Shown piece after piece: positions 7,030 to 14,626 of a stretch of 19,345 bases of DNA. The position numbers and the translations under genes are program-made. This DNA comes from Holophagales bacterium UBA2201 (lineage in GTDB: Bacteria; Acidobacteriota; Thermoanaerobaculia; UBA2201). The stretch covers positions 1 through 19,345 of the forward strand of contig DCUZ01000051.1 of NCBI GenBank assembly GCA_002327305.1. The letters run 5' to 3'. The notes under the pieces are model-generated. The model worked only from the letters and a program-made list of their open reading frames with translations, ran no database searches and was not told where the DNA came from. The stretch's first letter is position 1, and each line of letters begins with the position of its first letter.

Positions 7030-8997
7030 ATGCAGACAAAAATTTCGATCACTAAGACTGCGACCCTTTTTTTCTGTTTAATGGCTCTGCCTATCTGCTC
7101 GCTCTTAGCCGGAACGAACACCTGGACCACGGGGGGGCCATATGGTGGACATGTGACTTGCTTGGCAATTGACCCTTCATCCTCTGGGACAATGTACGCT
7201 GGCACCTATGGTAGTGGCGTCTATAAAACTATTAATAGTGGTGTCTCTTGGATTTCCATGAACACGGGTCTTGAAAACCCATACGTCCGTGCTCTTGTAA
7301 TTGATCCTTCACATCCTTCTACCGTTTATGCAGGGGCATGGAGCGGCATAGTCGGCGGCATCTTTAAAAGCATCGATGGTGGACAAAACTGGGTTTCCGC
7401 GTGTGGAGGCCTTACGAACCCTTCCATACTCACCCTCGATATTGATCCTCTTTCACCTTCAACGTTATTCGCGGGGACAATAAAGGGCATTATCAAATCA
7501 ATTAATGGAAGCGAAACATGGGAATATGTGTTCGGAGGGCAATGGGACCGTTATGTCCGCGCTCTTGCCATTGACCCTTCCTCCCCTTCTACTGTCTATG
7601 CCGGGACAGTGATAGATGGCGTTGTCAAGACAATCGATGGGGGAGGTACATGGATAGACGTGAATGATGGATTGTACCTTCATGATGTATTCTCGCTGGC
7701 AGTAGACCCATCAGTTCCTTCAATCGTTTACGCAGGGGGATATGGGGGCATATTTAAAACCGCAAATGGGGGAGGGAGCTGGAGTAAAACAAATTCAGCA
7801 TTAGAAAGCCTTTACACCAAATCTTTAGCGATTGATACTTCAATTCCTTCGACGGTGTACGCCGGCACCAGGTGTGGCATATTCAAAACATCTAACGGAG
7901 GAGAATCCTGGGTTGATGCAAATCTAGGACTGCCTGACATGGAAATCAATGCCTTGGTAATCAATCCATCTGCTCCTCTGTCAATATTTGTCGGATTCAA
8001 TGGTGGAGGAATCTACAAAACATCAAATGGAGGCAGCTCATGGAACGCTTCGAACACGGGAATAACAAACCTCCATGCAAGAGCGATCGCTATTGATCCT
8101 TCAAATCCATCCAATCTATTTGTTGGCACCGCGGGTGGCGGCATATTTAAAAGCATCGACTGCGGCGTTAACTGGAGAGCGGTGAATGTCGGGATGTTAC
8201 ATTATGGCAACTATATATATGCCATAGCAATCGATCCAAGCAATCCGTCAACTATATATGCAGGAACAGGCGAGGGCACCATATTCAAGTCAATCGATCA
8301 TGGCGAAAATTGGAGTATTGCCGGGATGGCGCACAGGTTCAGCACCATTTGGGCGCTCGCAATCGATCCTGTAAACCCTTCGATTGTTTATGCAGGTATT
8401 CGCGGAAGCAATATAAACGGGATCTACAAGACTGTTAATGGGGGTGAACAATGGGTTGCCATGAATCAGGGATTAGCTGACAGCGGAGCACTAGCCATTG
8501 CAATAGATCCTTCCGATCCGTTAACTCTGTACGTTGGCACCATGAGGGGCTTTTTCAAATCTATAGACGGAGGGCACGTTTGGGTGGGTGCTGGACTTGA
8601 AGAATATAGCGTTTATGCTCTTGGGTTGGCCAATTCATTACCTCCAATGATTTATGCAGGCGTATTTAACAATACAACTTGGACTGCCGATGGCGTATAC
8701 AAGACAATCGATGGTGGCGCGACCTGGATCCCAGCAAGCCAGGGTTTGATAAACCTAGGGATTTGGGGATTTGCCTTTACTCCTTTTGCTGATTCGATTG
8801 CTTACGCAGCCACAGAGGGTGGTTTGTTCAAAACTATTGATCATGGTGAAACTTGGAGCCTTCATGGCCTTGCGGACACAATTGTTTACTCGCTTGCCAT
8901 CGATCCTGGAGCTCCCCTGACAATACATTCAGGTACGATACTCGGCGTATGGTCCCTTAGTAATTCAAACCACAACCGCCCTGTGAGCCCGCCATAA
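7030..8997 (+). CDS. Exported 14-repeat BNR/VPS10-like beta-propeller protein
   Basis: A 655-residue protein with an N-terminal signal peptide (hydrophobic stretch through about residue 25, ending SLLAG). About thirteen full repeats and one partial repeat of 42-50 residues follow. Each reads roughly AIDPSxPSTVYAGTxxGGIFKTIDGGxxW, the style of BNR, sortilin (VPS10) and Ycf48-like propellers. The last repeat lacks its final GGxxW strand, while the mature N-terminus starts with NTWTTGG, so the first and last blades may close velcro-fashion, perhaps as two seven-bladed rings. AAAAGGAG lies 7 nt before the ATG at 7030; the frame is open from 6877 but the extra residues are not protein-like. Two sampled coding lines are 42% and 47% GC against 67% in the following gene, which implies recent transfer. 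The ligand is unknown. No membrane anchor or sorting domain is seen at the C-terminus. Confidence 0.85.
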   Translation: MQTKISITKTATLFFCLMALPICSLLAGTNTWTTGGPYGGHVTCLAIDPSSSGTMYAGTYGSGVYKTINSGVSWISMNTGLENPYVRALVIDPSHPSTVYAGAWSGIVGGIFKSIDGGQNWVSACGGLTNPSILTLDIDPLSPSTLFAGTIKGIIKSINGSETWEYVFGGQWDRYVRALAIDPSSPSTVYAGTVIDGVVKTIDGGGTWIDVNDGLYLHDVFSLAVDPSVPSIVYAGGYGGIFKTANGGGSWSKTNSALESLYTKSLAIDTSIPSTVYAGTRCGIFKTSNGGESWVDANLGLPDMEINALVINPSAPLSIFVGFNGGGIYKTSNGGSSWNASNTGITNLHARAIAIDPSNPSNLFVGTAGGGIFKSIDCGVNWRAVNVGMLHYGNYIYAIAIDPSNPSTIYAGTGEGTIFKSIDHGENWSIAGMAHRFSTIWALAIDPVNPSIVYAGIRGSNINGIYKTVNGGEQWVAMNQGLADSGALAIAIDPSDPLTLYVGTMRGFFKSIDGGHVWVGAGLEEYSVYALGLANSLPPMIYAGVFNNTTWTADGVYKTIDGGATWIPASQGLINLGIWGFAFTPFADSIAYAATEGGLFKTIDHGETWSLHGLADTIVYSLAIDPGAPLTIHSGTILGVWSLSNSNHNRPVSPP

Positions 8998-9012
8998 ATT
9001 GAGGCATCTTCT

Positions 9013-9047
9013 GGCGGTAAGCGGTCGGCGGATAGCGGTTGGCGGGA
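9013..9047. repeat. Heptanucleotide tandem array before the SDR gene
   Basis: Five 7-bp units built on the pattern GGCGGNN/AGCGGNN. The closely related units at 15407-15441 share GGCGGAT and TAGCGG. The array fills the gap between the AT-rich propeller gene and the dehydrogenase. Its last unit, GGCGGGA, ends 8 nt before the ATG at 9056 and is the only purine-rich, Shine-Dalgarno-like sequence available to that gene. Confidence 0.8.
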
Positions 9048-9055
9048 ATGATACA

Positions 9056-9823
9056 ATGATGCCAATGAACTGGTTCATCACGGGGGCCTCCTCCGGCATC
9101 GGCCGGGCGCTGGCCCTGGAATTGGCCATGCAGGGGTGTTCCATCGCCCTCTTCGCCCGGAGCGCGGACAAGCTGGAGGCGCTGGCTAAGGAGGTGGAGG
9201 CCGCCGGAGGAAAGGCGCTGGCCCTTCCCGGCGATGTCCGGGACGCCGAGGCCGTGGTGGCGGCGGTCCAGAAGGCCGAAGCCGTCCTCGGCCCGCTCGA
9301 GAGGGCGGCGGCGGTGGCGGGGCTGGCCACCATCTCCCCCTTCCTCGAACAGACGGCCGAGCAGGCGCGGGAGATGATCGAAACCAACATCCTCGGGGCC
9401 GTCCATCTGGCCCACGCCGTCCTTCCCCTGATGGTCGCGCGCCGGCGGGGACGGTTGTGCGTCGTCGCCTCCATCCTCGGGCGGATGGGGGTGGCCAACA
9501 TGAGCGTCTACGCGGGGTCCAAGTTCGCCCTCCTGGGGTTCGCCCAGGGATTGCGGGGCGAACTGCGGGGGACGGGCGTGGGCCTCACCGTGGTCTGCCC
9601 GGCCACGGTGGAAACGCCGTTTTTGGACAAGGCGGGGCGCACCCATCTGCCCCGTCAGGACCGCTTTCTCCCGCGCCTGACCCCCGAGCGGGTGGCCCGG
9701 GCCATTGTCAAGGCCGTCGAAAACAGGAAACGGATGGTCACCCTGCCGTGGATGGCCCGCCTCTCCATGCGGCTCCACGAGCTCTTCCCCGCCACCTTCG
9801 AGCGGGTGTTCTACTGGTTTTGA
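9056..9823 (+). CDS. Short-chain dehydrogenase/reductase (SDR)
   Basis: A 255-residue classical SDR. The cofactor loop TGASSGIG is at 9-16, and the catalytic residues N111, S139, Y152 and K156 (YAGSK) are all present. The NNAG motif is changed to AVAG (86-89). ARS after the second strand (34-36) suggests NADP(H) preference; this is an inference. The substrate cannot be assigned. The frame is open from 8999 but its first residues are repeat-encoded, so I use ATG 9056; ATG 9065 (MNWFITG) is equally possible. No strong ribosome binding site is present. Confidence 0.9.
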   Translation: MMPMNWFITGASSGIGRALALELAMQGCSIALFARSADKLEALAKEVEAAGGKALALPGDVRDAEAVVAAVQKAEAVLGPLERAAAVAGLATISPFLEQTAEQAREMIETNILGAVHLAHAVLPLMVARRRGRLCVVASILGRMGVANMSVYAGSKFALLGFAQGLRGELRGTGVGLTVVCPATVETPFLDKAGRTHLPRQDRFLPRLTPERVARAIVKAVENRKRMVTLPWMARLSMRLHELFPATFERVFYWF

Positions 9824-9828
9824 GCATC

Positions 9829-9973
9829 GTCATCCGCCCTGCCCGCAGGGGAGGGTTGCCTTCTTTTCGTCCCCGCGTGCATGCCCTCCCGGGGCGGGAG
9901 GATGACCCTGGGGCAGGGAATGAGACGCATGGGAGGATCATCCGAGGGTACGAGACGAGGGGAATCCTCCCCT
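9829..9973. repeat. Nested inverted repeats between the SDR and prenyltransferase genes
   Basis: This 178-bp gap has no gene. It contains GTCATCC/GGATGAC (9829-9835 and 9900-9906), CCCTGCCC/GGGCAGGG (9837-9844 and 9911-9918), a compact hairpin CCTCCCG/CGGGAGG (9885-9891 and 9895-9901, loop GGG) and AGGGG/CCCCT (9958-9962 and 9969-9973). The pairings overlap and so exclude each other. It could be a remnant palindromic element or provide termination after the SDR gene. No T-run follows any stem. Confidence 0.55.
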
Positions 9974-10001
9974 ACATTCGGTTAAATCCCAAGGAGAATT
10001 C

Positions 10002-10889
10002 ATGCCCACGCTGAAGGATTATGTCATCGCCACCCGGCCCTGGTCGCTTTCCATGACCTTCATCTCGGTCACGGTGGGGACCCTCGTCGCCTGGCAGGAG
10101 GGCCCCGTCGCCTGGGGCTGGTACGCCCTCACCCTGGCCGGGATGTTCCTCTTCCACTCGGCCGTCAACGTCCTCAACGATTATTTCGACACCCGCTACG
10201 GCGTGGACCAGGCCGACAGCCCCACCGCCCATTACCGGCCCCATCCCATCTTCGCCGGCCTCATGACGCCGAGGCAACTGTTGCTGGAGGCGCTCCTCCT
10301 CTTCGCCGGCACCGTCGCCATCGGCCTGACGCTGGCCTGGGCCCGGTCGTGGTGGGTCCTGTGGATCGGCCTGGGCGGGTTCCTCGCCGGGATCTTCTAC
10401 ACCGCCGGACCGGTCAAATACAAGTACAAGGCCCTGGGCGAACTTTCCGTGGCCCTCATGTGGGGGCCGGGGATGGTGGAGGGGGCCTACGCCGTCCAGA
10501 GGAACGCCCTCTCGTGGCGGGCGCTGTGGATCTGCATCCCCTTCGGCGTCCTGGTGGCCCTGGTCATCTTCGCCAACAACTTCCGCGACATGGACTACGA
10601 CGCCCGGCAGAAGGTGAGGACCCTCGGCATCCTCCTGGGCGCCAGGGCCTCCCTGGCGGTCTACGTGGGATTCATCACCGCGGCCTATCTCGCCATTCTG
10701 GCCATGGTGGGGTTACAGGTCCTTTCCCCCTGGGGCCTGCTGGTGTTCCTCTCCCTCCCGAAAGCGGTTTCGCTGGTCCGCACGTTCTTCAGGGCCGTCC
10801 CCGACGCGGCCGACGCGATGACCGCCCAGCTCGACACCCTATTCGGCGCTTTGCTGTTGGCGGGCCTTGTCCTTGAGAAGTTCTTTTGA
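10002..10889 (+). CDS. UbiA-family prenyltransferase, MenA-like
   Basis: A 295-residue polytopic membrane protein. The two aspartate-rich motifs of the UbiA superfamily are visible: NDYFDTRYGVD (59-69) and NNFRDMDYD (192-200). The first motif and the overall length resemble 1,4-dihydroxy-2-naphthoate polyprenyltransferase (MenA), which attaches the isoprenoid tail in menaquinone synthesis at the inner membrane. No other men gene is in the window, so another UbiA function cannot be excluded and I give no gene symbol. AAGGAG lies 6 nt before the ATG, the clearest ribosome binding site in this part of the window. Confidence 0.88.
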   Translation: MPTLKDYVIATRPWSLSMTFISVTVGTLVAWQEGPVAWGWYALTLAGMFLFHSAVNVLNDYFDTRYGVDQADSPTAHYRPHPIFAGLMTPRQLLLEALLLFAGTVAIGLTLAWARSWWVLWIGLGGFLAGIFYTAGPVKYKYKALGELSVALMWGPGMVEGAYAVQRNALSWRALWICIPFGVLVALVIFANNFRDMDYDARQKVRTLGILLGARASLAVYVGFITAAYLAILAMVGLQVLSPWGLLVFLSLPKAVSLVRTFFRAVPDAADAMTAQLDTLFGALLLAGLVLEKFF

Positions 10890-10910
10890 TCTCATGACGG
10901 CCGGGCGCAG

Positions 10911-10960
10911 GGGCGACCCGGTGGGTCGCCCTTTACAAATCACGCGAGCCACCGGCTCGC
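10911..10960. repeat. REP-like double palindrome
   Basis: There are two perfect hairpins in tandem: GGGCGACCC/GGGTCGCCC (10911-10919 and 10923-10931, loop GGT) and GCGAGCC/GGCTCGC (10944-10950 and 10954-10960, loop ACC). The two are also mutually complementary with few mismatches, so the whole block can fold as one long arm. It resembles in style the GGGGCGACC...GGTCGCCCC intergenic palindromes common in several environmental phyla. It ends 7 bp before the CPBP protease start and could also terminate transcription of the prenyltransferase gene. Confidence 0.8.
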
Positions 10961-10967
10961 CCCCACA

Positions 10968-11558
10968 ATGCTGACCGGCGCCGTCCTGCTGGCCGTCATC
11001 GGATGGGCCTTCACCTTCGGCCTCCCGGCGGGCAACTTCTGGGTCAAGATCGGCTGCACCGTGGCGGTCATCACCGGCTACGCGCTGGCCTGCCGCCGCC
11101 CCAGGATCAAGTTCTCCATCCGGGAGGTCCTTCTGGGGGTCGCATCGGCCGCGGTCCTGTACGGGGTGTTCTGGGTCGGCAACGCCCTCTCCCCTTATGT
11201 CGTCCCCGAAGCCCACGCGCAGGTCAAGGGCATCTACGGCCTGGGGGAGGGGACGCATCGGGTCTGGATCGCGCTTCTGCTCCTGTTCGTCACGGGACCG
11301 GGGGAGGAGATCTTCTGGCGGGGCTTCCTCCAGGAGGCGTGGATGCGGAAGTGGGGCCGTTGGCGGGGATTTTGGGCCGCCACCGCCCTCTACGGCGGGG
11401 TTCACCTGTTTTCGATGAATCCGATGCTCATCGGCGCGGCGTGCGTCGCGGGGGCGTTCTGGGGGCTCCAATATCTCTGGCGCCGCAATCTGGCCTCCCT
11501 CATCGTTTCCCACGCCCTCTGGAGCGCCGTCATCTTCGCCCTCCTGCCCATACGGTAA
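10968..11558 (+). CDS. CPBP-family intramembrane metalloprotease
   Basis: A 196-residue membrane protein with about six hydrophobic segments. Motif 1 EExxxR is E113-E114-R118 in GPGEEIFWRGF, motif 2 supplies H146 (LYGGVH) and motif 3 H182 (SHALW). These are the metal-binding residues of CPBP (Rce1-like, formerly CAAX) proteases. The substrate is unknown; bacterial members have been linked to peptide processing and bacteriocin immunity. No Shine-Dalgarno is visible and the ATG follows directly on a palindromic repeat, so the start is uncertain. The 79-residue distance between prenyltransferase stop and this ATG in nucleotides (78 bp) would allow co-transcription. Confidence 0.88.
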   Translation: MLTGAVLLAVIGWAFTFGLPAGNFWVKIGCTVAVITGYALACRRPRIKFSIREVLLGVASAAVLYGVFWVGNALSPYVVPEAHAQVKGIYGLGEGTHRVWIALLLLFVTGPGEEIFWRGFLQEAWMRKWGRWRGFWAATALYGGVHLFSMNPMLIGAACVAGAFWGLQYLWRRNLASLIVSHALWSAVIFALLPIR

Positions 11559-11565
11559 GTCGCCG

Positions 11566-11579
11566 CCGGCTCTCGCCGG
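11566..11579. terminator. Short hairpin after the CPBP gene
   Basis: The stem CCGGC/GCCGG closes a TCTC tetraloop 7 bp after the stop codon. It is GC-only with no following T-run, so its role as a terminator is doubtful. Confidence 0.25.
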
Positions 11580-11594
11580 ACAGGGACCATCTCT

Positions 11595-11718
11595 TCAAAT
11601 CCGAAATCCTAAATCCGCCATCACATCCGCTATCCCATATCCGCTATCCCATATCCGCTATCCCATATCCGATATCCCATATCCGATATCTCATATCCGA
11701 TATCCCACTTCAGATATC
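11595..11718. repeat. Long heptanucleotide tandem array (about 17 units)
   Basis: This is the longest array in the window. Units end in ATC and alternate CGCTATC with CCATATC in the centre (a 14-bp higher-order unit), then CGATATC with CCATATC further on. Units at 11595-11622 are more degenerate (CGAAATC, CTAAATC), and one truncated 5-bp unit lies at 11623-11627. It fills the gap between the convergent CPBP and phosphate transporter genes, with about 36 bp before it and 27 bp after it. It contains several EcoRV-type GATATC palindromes. Confidence 0.92.
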
Positions 11719-11745
11719 ATGAAACGGGGAAGTCGTCGGCGTGTC

Positions 11746-12744
11746 CTATGGGTGGTAGAAGTGGAGGGTGATCTTGTAGGCCAGCCATCCCATGGCCGCG
11801 GAGCAGGGGATGGTGAAGATCCAGGCCGTGATGATATGGCCGGCCACGCCCCAACGGACGGCGGAAAACCGCTTGACCGACCCCACTCCGATGATGGCCC
11901 CCGTGATGGTGTGGGTGGTGGAGGCGGGGATGCCGGCGGCGGCCGTGCCGAAGAGGGTGAGGGCCGAGGCGGTCTCGGCGCAGAACCCGTCAATGGGGCG
12001 CAGTTTGGTGATGCGCACCCCGAGGGTGTGGATCACCTTCCATCCGCCGATGAGGGTCCCCATGGAGATGAAGAGGTGGCAGGTGATGATGACCCAGAAC
12101 GGAACGTAAAATTCGGGACCCAGCATGCCGGCGGAGAAGAGGAGGATGGCGATGATCCCCATGGTTTTCTGGGCGTCATTGGTGCCGTGTCCCAGGGAGT
12201 ATGCGGCGGCGGAAAAGAGCTGGAGGACCCGGAACCAGCGGTCCACTTTTGATGGGGGTCGAAGACGGACGATCCAGGTGGAGGCCAGGATCATGAGCGA
12301 TCCGACGAACAGGCCGAGGAGGGGGGCCACGACGATGAAGACGCTGACCTTGATGATGCCGGTCATGACCAACGCGCTGGTGTCGCCCATCCGGCTGATC
12401 GCAGCGCCGATGAGGCCGCCGATGAGGGAATGGGAGATCGAGATGGGAAACCCCAGGTGCGTCATCGCCGCCGACCATAAAATGGCGCCGAGGACGGCGG
12501 CGAAGATGAGCGAGGGCGTGACGATGTCGAAGCGGACGATCCCCTTGCCGATGGTGTTGGCCACGTGGACACCGAAAAAGAACGCCGCGACGAAATTGAA
12601 AAAAGCCGCCCAGGCCACCGCCAGCTTGGGGGTGAGGACGCGCGTGGAAACGATGGTGGCGATGGAGTTTGCGGCGTCGTTCATCCCGTTGTAGAAATCG
12701 AACAGGAGGGCCAGGGCGATGGTGATCAGGACGAAAGTGATCAT
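11746..12744 (-). CDS. PiT-family inorganic phosphate transporter
   Basis: A 332-residue polytopic membrane protein of the PiT family (low-affinity phosphate or metal-phosphate symport across the inner membrane). The two internally repeated signatures are FYNGMNDAANSIAT near the N-terminus and HGTNDAQKTMGII in the second half. The frame is open to 13293, but that extension merely reads the neighbouring gene out of phase. ATG 12744 is correct because it begins the first membrane helix (MITFVLITIALALL) and lies 8 bp after the stop of the DUF47 gene. The two-gene DUF47-pit order is a widespread operon. Confidence 0.93.
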   Translation of the reverse strand: MITFVLITIALALLFDFYNGMNDAANSIATIVSTRVLTPKLAVAWAAFFNFVAAFFFGVHVANTIGKGIVRFDIVTPSLIFAAVLGAILWSAAMTHLGFPISISHSLIGGLIGAAISRMGDTSALVMTGIIKVSVFIVVAPLLGLFVGSLMILASTWIVRLRPPSKVDRWFRVLQLFSAAAYSLGHGTNDAQKTMGIIAILLFSAGMLGPEFYVPFWVIITCHLFISMGTLIGGWKVIHTLGVRITKLRPIDGFCAETASALTLFGTAAAGIPASTTHTITGAIIGVGSVKRFSAVRWGVAGHIITAWIFTIPCSAAMGWLAYKITLHFYHP

Positions 12745-12752
12745 GCGGCCGC

Positions 12753-13379
12753 TCAGGTGTTCTTCAGGACGATGCTCTCGATGATGTTGGCCACGTCCTC
12801 GGAGGCGTCGATGGCGTCCTCGAAGGTTTCGTAGAGGGATTTCCATTTGATGATGGTGATGGCGTCCTTCTCCTCGTCGAAGAGGCGGGCCATGGCGGTG
12901 CGCATGACCGCGTCCCCCTCGTTCTCGCAGGTGTTGATCTCCACGCAATGGTGCATGAGGTTCTTGGACTTGCGGAGGTTCTTCAACTCGCTCATGGCCT
13001 GCGTCAGGTGGCCGGTGGCCCGGCAGAGGATGCCGATCTGCTGTTTCAGGTCCTCCGTGGGCTTCTGGATCTTGTAGAGATAGAGCCGCTGGCACCCGGC
13101 GTCCACCGCGTCGAGAATGTTGTCCATCCGGGTGATCAGGAGGTGGATGTCTTCGCGGTCGAACGGGGTGACAAAGGTGCTGTTGAGGAGGGCCAGGGTC
13201 TGGTGGGTGATCTGGTCGCAGGCGTGCTCGGCCTCCTTGATCTGCCTGGCCCGCTCCTCCAGCCGGTCGAATTGCGTCACCATGGCCTGGCACAGCATCG
13301 CCCCCTCGTGGATCTTGGCGGCGGCGTCGTGGAACATGGCGAAAAACCGCTGTTCTTTGGGAAGGAGTTTATTCAGCAT
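12753..13379 (-). CDS. DUF47/PhoU-like phosphate transport regulator
   Basis: A 208-residue, mostly helical soluble protein of the DUF47 (PhoU-related) family. These proteins are normally encoded beside a PiT transporter and are thought to modulate it. Visible family traits are LLPKEQRFFAMFHDAA at the N-terminus, the EHACDQITHQT helix and FDREDIHLLITRMDNILDAVD. It is the first gene of the phosphate operon and is preceded by a strong promoter placed so close that the mRNA may begin at or next to the ATG. A weak AAGG is the only ribosome-binding-like sequence. Confidence 0.92.
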   Translation of the reverse strand: MLNKLLPKEQRFFAMFHDAAAKIHEGAMLCQAMVTQFDRLEERARQIKEAEHACDQITHQTLALLNSTFVTPFDREDIHLLITRMDNILDAVDAGCQRLYLYKIQKPTEDLKQQIGILCRATGHLTQAMSELKNLRKSKNLMHHCVEINTCENEGDAVMRTAMARLFDEEKDAITIIKWKSLYETFEDAIDASEDVANIIESIVLKNT

Positions 13380-13387
13380 GGCGCCTT

Positions 13388-13416
13388 ATTCTACCGCCCG
13401 CGGGCCCCTATGTCAA
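13388..13416 (-). promoter_or_regulatory. Sigma-70 promoter of the DUF47-PiT operon
   Basis: On the minus strand TTGACA (13416-13411) is followed after exactly 17 bp by TAGAAT (13393-13388). The -35 box overlaps the end of the glycosyltransferase gene. The -10 box ends 8 nt before the ATG at 13379, so the transcript should begin within about 2 nt of the start codon, which implies a leaderless mRNA. Confidence 0.8.
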
Positions 13417-14388
13417 AAGAAACTTCTCCAGGCGGTCCACCACCGCTTCCAGCGTCATCGTCTCCAGCAGGTGGGCCGATTCCCCGATCAGGGCGTCCCG
13501 GCGGTTTTCATCCGACGCCAGGGCGCAGAGCAGATCCGCCAGGGCCTGGGTATCGCCCTGGGGAAACTTGGGGAAGGCGAGGTCCCGGAAGGCGGGGATG
13601 TCCGAAACCAGGGGCAGACAACCGCACGCGAAGGCCTCCAGCGGCGGGAGGGGAAATCCCTCGAATGCATGCGAGGCCTGGACATGAAGGTGGCACGAAC
13701 GGTAGAAACTGCCCATCTGGGCCGGGGCGAGATTGTGCAGGAACGCGTCCGTGACCCCCATCTGGGTCTCCTCGGGGGAAAGGGGGGAGGGGGAGGCGTG
13801 GTGGACGGCCAGCGGCAGGCGGGTCTTGGCCAGCGCCAGGCCCTTGAGGGCGTCGCGCACTCCCTTTAATTCGACCTCGAACGGCCCCACGACCGAAACG
13901 CGATAGGGGGGGAGAAAGGGGAGGGGCCCTTGGGGGGGATGGAAGGTCCGGCGGTCGATGAACTGTCCCAGGACGGTGGTGGCGGCCTTGAAGCGTTTCC
14001 GCAGGACCGGTTCCAAGTGGCCGTGAATGAGCAGTTTGGGAATCGGCCGGGCGTAGGCGGCGTCGATCTGCTCGCGGATGGGCTGGTAGGGGGGGAAACT
14101 CCCCTCGTAGCCCTGGCAGAAATGGGCCACCCGGGCGAACCGGGCCGAATCGCAGGCGGGGGCGACGGTGGTCCAAAAAGTGGCGATCCCCCAGTCGGCC
14201 CCGGGGAGGTGGGAGAAATCGGGATCGTGGATAAACTCCACCCCCTCCATGGCATGCCAGGCCGGACGGGGCGTCCGCCCCGCCACCGTCACGGCATGGC
14301 CCCGCCGGGCCAGTTCCGCAGCGTGGTCCAGGACCACCTTGGCGCCCCCGGAGATCTCCGTTCCTTCGAGCAGGTAGACGATTTTCAT
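13408..14388 (-). CDS. GT4-type glycosyltransferase
   Basis: A 326-residue GT-B glycosyltransferase. The N-terminus EGTEISGGAKVVLDHAAELARRGHAVTV is the typical acceptor-side Rossmann start with a glycine loop. The donor-side EX7E motif is E243 to E251 in FEGFPLPPLEAFACG, followed by PLVSDIPAFRDL. The family transfers a sugar from a nucleotide donor, usually for surface polysaccharide or glycolipid; donor and acceptor are not predictable here. The middle (about 75-115) is like rhamnosyltransferase-type GT4 proteins. The ATG has no Shine-Dalgarno but follows a TATAAT box by 8 nt. No other polysaccharide genes lie nearby except perhaps the divergent methyltransferase. Confidence 0.85.
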   Translation of the reverse strand: MKIVYLLEGTEISGGAKVVLDHAAELARRGHAVTVAGRTPRPAWHAMEGVEFIHDPDFSHLPGADWGIATFWTTVAPACDSARFARVAHFCQGYEGSFPPYQPIREQIDAAYARPIPKLLIHGHLEPVLRKRFKAATTVLGQFIDRRTFHPPQGPLPFLPPYRVSVVGPFEVELKGVRDALKGLALAKTRLPLAVHHASPSPLSPEETQMGVTDAFLHNLAPAQMGSFYRSCHLHVQASHAFEGFPLPPLEAFACGCLPLVSDIPAFRDLAFPKFPQGDTQALADLLCALASDENRRDALIGESAHLLETMTLEAVVDRLEKFLLT

Positions 14389-14396
14389 GTAGAATA

Positions 14397-14402
14397 ATTA
14401 TA
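14397..14402 (-). promoter_or_regulatory. Putative -10 box of the glycosyltransferase gene
   Basis: A perfect TATAAT on the minus strand ends 8 nt before the ATG at 14388. The region at -35 is part of, or next to, a heptad array (14416-14450) and has only a poor match. A transcript from this box would be leaderless. Confidence 0.6.
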
Positions 14403-14415
14403 ACGTGAAAACACC

Positions 14416-14450
14416 CAGTCGGCAGCCGGCAGTTGGCCGTTGGCAGTCCC
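14416..14450. repeat. Heptanucleotide tandem array 1 upstream of the methyltransferase gene
   Basis: Five 7-bp units, consensus CAGTTGG (for example CAGTCGG and CAGCCGG). It lies between the divergent glycosyltransferase and methyltransferase genes and overlaps the expected -35 region of the former. Confidence 0.8.
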
Positions 14451-14485
14451 CGCCCCGCGGCCAGAGGGAAGACTCCACCCGCCAC

Positions 14486-14529
14486 CCTGGAACCGTTTCA
14501 GGTTCCAGGTTTCAGGTTTCAGGTTCCCT
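14486..14529. repeat. Heptanucleotide tandem array 2 with a hairpin
   Basis: Five 7-bp units at 14495-14529 with consensus GTTTCAG. A perfect 9-bp stem, CCTGGAACC/GGTTCCAGG (14486-14494 and 14501-14509), uses sequence just before the array plus the second unit and encloses the first unit in its loop. Confidence 0.8.
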
Positions 14530-14591
14530 TTCCCCCCTCGGCGGCGATGGAACGGCAATGCACGGTCGGGCATGGGTGCTTTATCGGCTTT

Positions 14592-14626
14592 TCAACTCGA
14601 AACTCGAAACTCGAAACTCGGAACTG
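14592..14626. repeat. Heptanucleotide tandem array 3 upstream of the methyltransferase gene
   Basis: Five 7-bp units with three perfect copies of GAAACTC in a row (14599-14619). The array runs directly into GGGAGGGG, which serves as the ribosome binding site of the methyltransferase gene at 14641. Confidence 0.88.

Noticed and set aside
11595..11718. CRISPR array
   Set aside because: There are no 20-50 bp repeats separated by unique spacers and no cas genes. The repeat is a contiguous 7-bp tandem.
12745..13293. Extended N-terminus for the PiT transporter
   Set aside because: The extra 183 codons are the DUF47 gene read in another frame. The first membrane helix starts at the ATG at 12744.
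13117..13869. Open frame of 250 codons on + over the DUF47/glycosyltransferase boundary
   Set aside because: It is antisense to two supported genes and to a promoter, and has no protein features.
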